A stretch of DNA of 64,000 nt. Origin: Posidonia oceanica. Taxonomy: Eukaryota > Streptophyta > Magnoliopsida > Alismatales > Posidoniaceae. Below are positions 45,601 through 54,900 of this stretch, piece by piece. The position numbers were made by a program, and so were the translations under genes. Under the pieces are notes generated by a model. That model searched no databases. It was not told where the DNA came from and saw only the letters and a program-made list of their open reading frames with translations. Location of the stretch: contig JAZBRS010000057.1 of NCBI GenBank assembly GCA_037176725.1, positions 91,223,501 through 91,287,500 of the forward strand, read 5' to 3'. Numbering within the stretch: position 1 is the stretch's first letter; the number at the start of each line of letters is the position of its first letter.

Positions 45601-47080
45601 GAAGGACCCAAAACTTGTGCCATATCACGAATGCCTGCTGAGGCTGATAGAAGAGTTCAGGAGCATCAATTTCACATACATGAACAGGGCAAAGAATGCG
45701 TACGCAGACGCGCTAGCAACCCTGGCATCCTGGCTCAGTATACCAGAAGATAGCACGGTGGATGTGTCAATCACCCGTATAGAGGAGCCTGTGCATTGCA
45801 TGAATATAGAGGAAGCAGATACGGCAGAAGAGCAGCCATGGTATTACGACATTAAAGCACTCCTGGAATCCGGAAGCCTTCCGCCTAACACCACTGCAGA
45901 AGATAAGAGGACATTGGCGCGTCTGGCGTCAAAATATGTGTTAGGGGCTGGGCAGCTGTACAGAAGGTCGTACAATCAGATGCTTTTACGCTGCCTGGAC
46001 AAGCCAGAGGCTGATACGCTAATGCTCCAAGTGCATGCAGGAACCTGTGGCCCACACATGAATGGTGTCCTCTTAGCCAAGAAGATCATGCTACAAGGAT
46101 ACTTCTGGCAAACCATGGAGGCGGACTGCTGCCGGTTCGTGCGTAAATGCCACAACTGTCAGATCCACGGTAATTTTATCAAGGCTCCCCCTCATCAGCT
46201 GCATAACATGTCCTCACCATGGCCTTTCTCCACCTGGGGGATCGACGTCATTGGCGCAATACACCCCACTGCTTCAAACGGTCACCGCTTCATCATGGTA
46301 GCAATTGACTACTTCACTAAGTGGGTGGAAGCAGCCTCTTACGGAACAGTCACCGCGGTGGCAACGGAAAAGTTCATCAGAAACAATATCGTCGCCCGAT
46401 ACGAGGTCCCTTACTCCATCATCTCTGACAATGGCACGAACTTCATTGCCAAAAGAACTGAGGAATTCCTGCAGAGTCTCAAGATCAAGCATCACAGGTC
46501 CTCGCCTTATCGGCCGCAGATGAACGAAGCGGTGGAGTCTGCAAACAAGAACATTGTTAAAATCCTGAAAAAGATGGCAGAAGCCCACAAGGATTGGCAT
46601 GACAAGCTCCCATACGCGCTCTGGGCGTACAGGACATCAATCCGGACCTCGACGGGAGCCACCCCGTATTCTTTGGTGTACGGCATGGAAGCGGTGCTAC
46701 CTGTTGAAGTAGAGATCCCCTCACTACGGATCCTACGGGAAGCCGAGCTGGAAGAGGCAGAATGGGTTGAAGACCGCTGCGTCCAGCTGAATCTGATTGA
46801 TGAGCACAGACTACAAGCCATGCATAATGCTCACTGTTACCAGAAGCGAATGGCTAGAGCGTTCTTGAAGAAAGTCCGGCCTAGAAGCTTCCAACTGGGG
46901 GATCTCGTTCTGCGTGCCATTCATCTACCCGACGGTCGAGGCAAATTCCGACCTAACTGGCGCGGTCCCTTTGTAGTTAAACAGATTTTCTCAGGCGGTG
47001 CAGTAACTCTTGAGGACATGGACCAGGTCGAGCAGTCCGAGCCGGTCAACTTGTGCTACCTCAAGAAGTACTATCAGTAG
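42680..47080 (+). pseudogene. Element B RT, RNase H, second (archaeal-type) RNase H and integrase
   Basis: All in the gag frame. RT: WLANIVPVPKKDGRIWICID, FMDGFSSYNQIKM, CYQVMPFGLKNAGATYQRA and YVDD at 44453-44464. First RNase H: LLLYLSTTQHSMGTVLGQ to LVWAA, then TAG 45056-45058 (also in A); a second TAG is at 45278-45280. Second RNase H: YFDGAVNKKGRGIG, NNEAEYEACILGL, GDAMLVI and NAYADALATLA, which hold the four acidic residues. Integrase: a His/Cys finger (HAGTCGPHMNG, CRFVRKCHNC), then DDE residues in WGIDVIGAI, ISDNGTNF and NEAVESANKN, with a C-terminal GPFVVKQIF block. Two RNase H domains before integrase mark the Tat lineage. Confidence 0.95.
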
Positions 47081-48386
47081 CTGAGAGTAATCATTGCGGA
47101 TCTTTCCTCCCGCCTTTTTGTACCCCTGCCACTCGCATGTTTTTGTACCTCTTTTCACCTTATCTCCCTCACACATCAGTTCATCCTATCTCCTGCATTT
47201 TCTGTCATTACGGCACTCCCGTGCATTTCTTCTTTCATCCCGTTTGCAATCCTCATCAAACCACGCATTGCATATTGCCTGGTGATGAAAACCGGAGGTG
47301 CTTGCCTGCTGCGGAAGGAGTCTCCCGACCTCACCTGATACTACTTAGATGTCTTAGCTGGTAAGGGAGCCACTACTCAGTGAGAGCGGGTGAAATGCCC
47401 AAACACCTAAGGACTTACACTCCTAGAAGAATGCTAGGCATTAGCCAGAAAGTAATACGTGTCTAAGCCTAGATGCACAAGAAAAGAAAGAAAGAGAGAG
47501 CCAGTCCCCAAAAGGCCCTGACACCCATTTCCTCTAGGGAAGGGATAGCAGAGACCTGCAAGCCTAAAAAAAAAGAAAAAAAAAGAAAATAAAAAAAAAG
47601 AAAAAAAAAAGAAAAAAAAGGAAAAAATGAAAAAAAAACACAGCAAAAAAGAGAATGATAGAAAAGAAAAGGAGAGGAACAAAAGCCCCCTCCCAAAAGT
47701 GAAGGCAGGCAGGGTAATCCCGCACCTCTCACCTATCCCAGAAAAGAATCGGAGTTCGGGCCAGGTCCTCCTCGTTTCCAAAATGGGAGAGGAGAGCCCT
47801 GCACACCGACATAAAAAGAGAAGGAAAAGGTAGGAGCGAGTGTGAGTCCTTGAGAGTTTGGTATGGAGCCCGTCCTCTCTGCACCCCCACCAAACATCAC
47901 CAACACCCTTTCCTAGAGTGCCACCAACAAGTTAGGAGTCTGAGTAGAGTCCGGTGAGTTAGGAACCGCTCCCTTCCTATACAGCAGGCACCAAAGCACC
48001 CCCAGTACTGAGGGCAAACTACACCAATCACGCATTCATCTGCATTTTCCAGTCATCTCCCCCCTTCTGATCATTCTACTCTGCAAAAGCTTACTCCGGC
48101 GCTGAGACAGTACTTCCACTCAGCACGCATTGGCATCATCAGGCTGCGACAACCCAGGATTCCTGCCAATCCCCACCGCACCAACAGAATCCCTTTTGCT
48201 TACATGTGTTTAATTGCCATAATCTGAATGCTTACTGTTGAATGTGTTGGACTGTTTCTACCAATTTCAAAATCTGCTTCCCAGTAGTAGTTTTGTGCCT
48301 ATATGAGATCTGATAATTCACAGTCTTGGCAACAGGTATCTAAAGATTTTGTGACAGTCGTCTGCCTACATTTTGAAATCTGCGCA
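47081..48386 (+). other. Element B spacer between integrase and PMD-like ORF
   Basis: No conserved gene. Contains an almost pure A/G tract on the plus strand at about 47565-47640 (AAAAAGAAAA repeats) and a GA-rich continuation to about 47840. An acceptor-like CTTGGCAACAG at 48325-48335 precedes the ORF start by 52 bases and is kept in element A (CTTGGTAACAG). This is compatible with expression from a spliced message; no donor could be assigned. Confidence 0.55.
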
Positions 48387-49589
48387 ATGGGTTTCCCCAC
48401 TCTGGTGACCCCGACACACTGTTCCGAGATCCTGCGAGAATGGATCGGCAAGCTTACCAAAGATGACTGTGAGAAGCTGCGCCTGTGGGGCGTTCCAACC
48501 AAGTTGCTAAAGGCTGCTGATGTAGAAGTAAGCCGCCATCTTCTGTGTGCTGCTGCGCGGTCTTGGAAATCGGCACACCACGTCTTCCGTTTCGGTAGAA
48601 CTGAACTGACACCTACACTGGAAGAAGTGCGCCGGATCTGTGGCTTTTCCCAGATCTTGGGGCCACCCATCTTCATGAGGCGTGATGAATACATTGCAGT
48701 CCTAAAACAGCTGACCGGCCTCTCTACCCGAAGTTGCCAGCAAAGACTGATTTGTACTAGCGGGCCCGTGCCTCTGCTTCGCCTAGCATATTTTGATGAT
48801 ACTGTGGAAAAGCGCGCTGAACTCGGAGACGAGCTGTGGCTCCGAGGGTTTGTTACCCGTCTCCTAGGCGAGCTGGTCTTTACTCATGGCAAGACAACGG
48901 TGGCCGTCGAGGTCGCTGAAATAGCGCTCACTGTGGTGACTCGCCGGATAGACCTGGCACCAGTTGTCCTGGCAGAGACATACCGCGGACTGGACCGCAT
49001 CTCGCATCGCTGCCGCCACTTTCATGGTTGCGGAGCACTCATTCAGGTCTGGCTAGCCGCGCACACCGAGATAGACCTTCTGCGCCCCCAGGTACATGCT
49101 TTCGAGGCCTACTGCAACAGCGGCCATGCCAAGACAGTCAAGAGCGTCAAGGAAGAATACGAAAGGCTATCAGGACTGACAGATGACACAGTAACCTGGC
49201 GCATCGTTCCTTCTGCGGCCGAACCGTTCACTGTCTTCTTCAGTACACGCGACATGCGGTTGGTTGTGTTACCAGGATTCACCGCGGGTGTGGAGTACCA
49301 CCCTATCAGAGTCATGCGCCAGTTCGGTTTCCAGCAGGACACCTTTGTCGACAGCACAGCACCTAGGCTCCTTCAAGCATATCTCCTCAGTACAATTGCC
49401 CCAACGAAGGAACTGGCCAATCTGATGCAGCATGGGGTGCGATCAGTAGACATCGCGGCTATAAGAGGCGTGGGGTGTACTCTTGAGTACATCGCTAAGG
49501 TGTAGGACCTCTGGCCCATTGACGAAGTCCCACCAAGTGGTCCCTTGTTCCCTGACTCTGGAAAATCAAAGAAGGCCCGAATCAGTTAG
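48387..49589 (+). pseudogene. PMD-like (DUF7745-like) accessory ORF of element B
   Basis: ATG 48387 (MGFPTLVTPTHC) to TAG 49587-49589, 400 codons with one internal TAG at 49503-49505 (CAG in A). The protein begins with ILREWIGKLTKDDCEKLRLW, then LLCAAARSWKSAHHVFRFGR, ELTPTLEEVRRICGF and GPPIFMRR. Central ALIQVWLAAHTEIDLLRPQV and later YHPIRVMRQFGFQQD follow. The pattern (LL, A, W, H-F, E-(L/M)-T-x-T, V, GF, then an RVMRQFG block) parallels the plant mobile domain of the MULE gene at 12218-14410. It resembles the plant family I recall as DUF7745. The start is chosen because element A starts at the same ATG. Function unknown; possibly a nuclear or chromatin role by analogy with PMD proteins. 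Confidence 0.8.
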
Positions 49590-50040
49590 GGCCATCATGC
49601 AGTTGTCACTCAGTTTTCCTTTCAAGTTGTGTTGTATTTTCTGGCCTGCCACAGGCATGTAACCGACAGTTCTATCAATGCAAAAGTGTTTTGTGCTGGC
49701 CGCTCGCTTTTCAAAGCTGATTAACGCATTCCATGCTCCTCACCACTCATATCCGGAGACCCCTGGCCCGACTTGTTGCCCTCGTGACGCAGGAAAGTCC
49801 TCAGCAAACGACCCAGACTCCGGGATCTCTGCGGACCCGTGCCGTCAGACCTGCTACCGGACATCCCCAGCTGAGTCTCCTTCGGGCTGGTACCCCGAAC
49901 TGCTCGTTTGACAAACACGTCAGTTTTGTCCATCCTTTGCTTTTCGATGCCAGGGACGTTTCGACCGACCCCTGGTATCATCCTGATACCAGGGGCATCT
50001 TTTCAGATGCCCCGCGGTATCTCATCCATATCACCTCTTT
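49590..50040 (+). other. Element B spacer with strong hairpins before the arrays
   Basis: No gene. At 49969-49995 a perfect 12-bp inverted repeat CCCCTGGTATCA / TGATACCAGGGG has a 3-base loop. At 49992-50013 an 8-bp repeat GGGGCATC / GATGCCCC shares four bases with it, so the two hairpins exclude each other. In element A the first is kept with one mismatch (62341-62367); the second is weaker. Confidence 0.75.
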
Positions 50041-50395
50041 CCTCTTTGCCGGCCGATAAGTCCGATATCTTATCACCTCTTTCTCTTTGCCGGTCGATGA
50101 GTCCGATATCTCATCATCTCTCCCCTCTTTGCCGGCCGATAAGTCCGATATCTTATCATTTCCCCTCTTCCCTCCCCGGCCGATAAGTCTGATATCTTAT
50201 CATTTCTTATCATCCCTTCCCTTTTGCCGGCCGATAAGTCCGATATCTTATCATCCTTTATTTCCTCTTTGATCGGCCGATAAGTCCGATATCTTATCAT
50301 TTTATTCTTTTATTCTTTTACCGGCCGATAAGTCCGATATCTTATCACCCCTTCTCCTTTGCCGGCCGATAAGTCCGATATCTTGTCGATCAATC
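50041..50395 (+). repeat. Hairpin array, family 1, element B (about 8 units)
   Basis: Units of about 38-46 bases, each with GCCGGCCGATAAGTCCGATA and TCTTATC. Each forms a 6-bp stem GATAAG / CTTATC with an 8-base loop, separated by pyrimidine spacers. One unit near 50090-50115 reads GATGAG ... CTCATC, with both arms changed so that pairing is kept. The last unit has CTTGTC (a wobble pair). Confidence 0.92.
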
Positions 50396-50404
50396 AATCA
50401 ATCA

Positions 50405-51450
50405 CTATCGCCTCCGGTTGATAGGACCGTAAACTATCACTCTTGGCTGATGATCCAAAACTCATCCTAGGCTGATAACCTAAACTATCACCCGCAGTTG
50501 TGTTATACGGCTGATACCCAGTAATTGTCACTTGTAATTGCCCCTTTCCGGTAGATAGGACCGTAAACTATCGCTTCCGGTTGATTGGACCGTAAACTAT
50601 CGCTTCCGGTTGATAGGACCGTAAACTATCACTCTGGCTGACGATCCAAAACTCATCCTAGGCTGATAACCTAAACTATCACTGGCAATTACGTTATACG
50701 GCTGATATCCAGTAACTATCCCTTGCAATTGCTCTTTCCGGTTGATAGGACCGTAAACTATCATTCTCTGGCTGATGATCCAAAACTCATCCTAGGCTGA
50801 TAACCTAAACTATCACTCGCAATTGCATTATACGGCTGATATCCAGTAACTATCACTTGCAAACACCCTTTTCGGTTGATAGGACCGTAAACTATCGCTT
50901 CCGGTTGATAGGACCGTAAACTATCGGTCCCGGTTGATAGGACCGTAAACTATCATTCTTGGCTGATGATCCAAAACTCATCATGAGCTGATATCCAAAA
51001 CTATCACGGGTTTGCGTTATACGGCTGATATCCAGTAACTATCCCTCATAATTGCACCTTTCCGGTTGATAGGACCGTAAACTATCATTCTTTGGCTGAT
51101 GATCCAAAACTCATCCTAGGCTGATAACCTAAACTATCACTCGCAATTATGTTATACGGCTGATATCCAGTAACTATCACTCATGGTTTGCCCTTTCCGG
51201 TTGATAGGACCGTAAACTATCATTCTCTGGCTGATGATCCAAAACTCATCCTAGGCTGATAACCTAAACTATCACCTGCAACCATGTTATACGGCTGATA
51301 TCCAGTAACTATCACTCACAACTGCACCTTCCGGTTGATAGGACCGTAAACTATCGCTTCCGGTTGATAGGACCCTAAACTATCACTCTCGGCTGATGAT
51401 CCGAAACTCATCCCCCCGGCTGATAAGTCCGATGACTTATCACCTCCTTC
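50405..51450 (+). repeat. Hairpin array, family 2, element B (higher-order repeat of about 125-130 bases)
   Basis: Repeating order of four modules: TTGATAGGACCGTAAACTATC (one to three times), CTGATGATCCAAAACTCATC, GCTGATAACCTAAACTATCA and GCTGATATCCAGTAACTATC. Every module is a short inverted repeat with an 8-9-base loop: GATAG/CTATC, GATGA/TCATC, TGATA/TATCA. About seven higher-order copies are present. A final family-1-like unit (GATAAGTCCGATGACTTATC) stands at about 51422. Confidence 0.92.
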
Positions 51451-51905
51451 GCGCGACTTCGTCCCAAAAGACGGAGCCCCGCATCTTTGTAGCTCTGGCT
51501 ACCCTTCTTCTGCGCGGCTCCAGCCGCCTTGCCTGGCTTGCTCCCTTGGGCAAGAGCTAGCAGCCTTTTGTTTCTTTCTTGCTACACAGGTTTGGACTTC
51601 CCACCGAGTTCCGTGTCGCGCCGCGGCTTCCCCTCCAGCACCCTGCTGCACCAGCTCTTCGGTCGCGCCATTCGCGTTCGGTACTAACCCTGGCACTAAC
51701 TTTTGCATTGCATCCGCATTTGCATGCATCGCATACATTGCATTCCATCCATCTACACTGGCACTTTGCATTGCGGCAACGATCTACGACGTTCGGCGCA
51801 TCCGCTGAATAAGTGGCTCACACCGATAGCAACCCTCTGCTCTCGCCAGTCAGATGGGGTGTCTCGTCAACCCTGAGCAGCGACCTTGCTTCGCTTGACC
51901 TCGCT
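51451..51905 (+). other. Element B 3' untranslated segment
   Basis: GC-richer sequence between the arrays and the polypurine tract. No conserved frame; the corresponding part of element A is not in the window. Confidence 0.5.
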
Positions 51906-51919
51906 CAGGGAGGGGCATC
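51906..51919 (+). other. Element B polypurine tract
   Basis: CAGGGAGGGGCATC directly precedes the 3' LTR. The purine core AGGGAGGGG would prime plus-strand synthesis. Confidence 0.82.
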
Positions 51920-54900
51920 TGTTGACACCCCATTTTGACAGGCCGGATCGATTGGAATTTTCTGGTGGCTTCTGAACGCAAACCTAGGTCTAAGCTCACA
52001 CCATTCTCTCCCTCTTTCCCCTCAAAACAAGTCCAAACTCAACCTAGGATCTCCCCTTTCCCGAACCCGAAAACCACCCAAAATCCATAGGAAAACACAC
52101 CCCTCCTGACTTAACAAATCCACTAAAAAGCCCTTAAAATCTCAGACCAAAACCACTCCCAAAAATCCTAGGAAACTTAGGCAAAACTACCCTTTTTCTA
52201 CATCTCAAAACCCCTCCAAAACCTTCTCAAAACCAAACCAAAACCCTGGGACCAAGACTAGAGACCCTAGACTACACACCCGCCAAATTTCATCCCCTTT
52301 TCGAAACCACTAAGACCTCCTTTTGGCCAAATTATCGTTTTCTCTCTCCTGGATTATCCTTTTCTCTCTCCTCTCTCTCTCCAGATTATCCTCCTTCTTT
52401 TCATCCCCTTTTCTCCCATTTTTTTTTGCCTGGCTGTGGGCCCCCCTTGTGCTTCCATCCGTTCTCCATCTTATTCCTATTTTTATCTTATTTTTACCAT
52501 TTTCCCTGATTTTCTAATATTTATTTTCCTTCCACTCCTATCTTTCCCCTTTCCTCCTCCATTTCCTCCTCTTCTTTTTCCTTTCCCCTTTCTTTTCCTT
52601 TCTTCCACTAAATCCTCAAAAACCTATAAAAACCTTAAAAAACCCGTAAAACTCTGAAACAAAAGAAAAAACAAATCAAAACCCTAAAAAGAAATAATTA
52701 AAAAAAAACTTAAACAAACAATTAAAACAAAAACCTAACTAAATCCAACTAAAAAGAGAAATTAAGGATGCAATCAAAAAAATACAAAATAAACAAAAGA
52801 AAATGTTGCAAAATCAAGTAAAAAAACCAAAATATGATTAAAATGAAACTAAAGAAAAACCTCCTTAAAAATAATAAAAAGGAACCCTAAAAGAGAAAAA
52901 AGCAATAAAAAACACTAAGACAAGCAACTAATTAAAAAACACTTAAAAGAAACAATCAAAAACTTGAAACAATTTAAAGCGTTCAATTAAGAAACTCAAC
53001 AAGAGAAATTTAACTAAAAAAACCTTAAAGGATTCTAACAAACAAAATCAGAAAATAATTTAAAAAGAAAACTAAAGAAAATCCTAAAAAACTAAAAGAC
53101 TAAAACTCCTCCTAGTTAATTAAGAAACAAGCCACTAAGAAGCCTAATTAGAAATGCCGACACTCAATTAAAAAACTCGACAAGGGAAACTTAACTAAAA
53201 AAAAACAAACAACTAAAAATGTTAACAAGTATTAAAACCAAATCAAAAATAATCTAAAGAAAACATAATTCTTAAAAACTTAAGTCAAGACTAAAACCCT
53301 TTCTAATCCTAATTAATTAAAAAAAGAAAAACAACAATCTCTAAAAACATAATTAAAAAATCTTAACTTGAAAACAACACCCTTAAAGCATTTTCAAAAT
53401 CTTTCCTATTTTACTTTTATTTTAATTTTATTTCCCTCCTTTCTCTTCCTCCTTTTTTTCTTCCTTCCTTTCCATTTTCCTTTCTTTCTTTTTCTTTCTT
53501 CTTCTTTCTTGGGTCCGGTCCGGCTCACTTCTCCTCTCCTCCTCCCTTTCTTTTCCTTTCTTTTTATTCTTCCTTTTTTTTTTGCGCGCGCGCAGGCTCG
53601 GCCCACGGACGTCTCCACCTCTCCTCCCTTCTTCTTCCTCTCCCACCTTCCTCTGAACTCTCTGCAGCTTCTGCCAGCGGTCAGCCCTGCGGACGACAGC
53701 GTCGTCCTCGCTCCTGGCACGCCACGCACGCCTCCTGCTCGAGCCGGGCCGGCGTGCACCGAACGCTGTCCGTGAGCCTGCCACGCCTGCTCCGAGCCTC
53801 TGCTGGCTGCCAGAAGAAGGCTGCAGGTCGGGTGGGTCGAGAGCCTTCGGAGTCCAACCCCTTTTCACCTTCCAGAATTCACCCCGGAACGGATCATCTT
53901 CCAGACGCCCTTAGCCTGAGAGAGGAGAGAGGAGAATTCCCCGAGCTCCACCCCAAAAGACTGAGAACTTCCCTCCCTTCCGTTCGAGGGAAATCAGAGC
54001 ATCAAACACCACCGAAACCGCTTGGAATTCTCCCCCCAATCTCACCGAACGTCTAGGATTACACTCCACCCATCCATAGCGAAAAACTAATCCAGAAACC
54101 ACCCGGAAACACCCAAAAAGTCCTTACAGAATCCATCACTACATCCTCCGAAATTCCCACTTCCTCTGACCACCATTCCAGCCCAATTTCCTTCGCAGTA
54201 CTCACTGGAATACCAGCTCCCTAGACCCCCCGGCCTTTAGCCCAGCAACCCATCACAGCCAGAATCCTCCACTACAAACACTTGTTACTTTTTTCTGCCA
54301 GAAATCGATCCACCTGCAAAAATACACCACAGACCTCCGTTGCCCGAACCAACGATCTAGCGACCTTCACCGAACTCCCAGCTACCCACCAGAACCTTCC
54401 GTGCGGCTCGAGGAGCAACACAGATCTCCACCCACCTCCGGTAGCCTCTACTAAACCCAAAGAAGCGATTTCCTTCCACCGATCGCAGAACTCCTGTTCG
54501 AGCGCCCAGCAAGCACCGTAGTGACCCCAGGAGTAGATCCCAACGCTCGCCTGCCCCCGACGACACCCGCAGCTGCCGGACAGACCTTGCAGACCTCTAC
54601 AGAACCCAACTGCGTCAGGGGATCGATCCAGATGCCAAATCAGGTGCCTCCTTCCCCCATTAGTCTAGCATTCTTCCCTTCATGCTTCCCGACCCCCCAA
54701 ATTATGGTTTCGGTCCCGTTTTCGCCGAGTCAGCATTGCCCTCCGTCGTCTTCTCCGGCGAGCTCAGACGCCGTCCCGCCGCTCCGAGCTGCAGAACGCC
54801 GCCCCGACAGCCGTCCCGGCTCCGCACGGCCTCCAGGAGCTCAGTCATGGTCCCAGATCAGTCCTCCGTCGCCGCTTCCGTCCGCTCGACCTCCGGACAG

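Noticed and set aside
50041..50395. GATAAG boxes as light-responsive GATA/I-box promoter elements
   Set aside because: GATAAG is always paired with CTTATC, and related modules change the word while keeping pairing, so structure explains the pattern better than a single protein motif. It also lies in the 3' internal region, not in the LTR promoter.
50041..51450. CRISPR array
   Set aside because: The repeats are regular and palindromic but spacers are themselves repeats, the DNA is plant nuclear, and the array lies inside an LTR retrotransposon. No cas genes.
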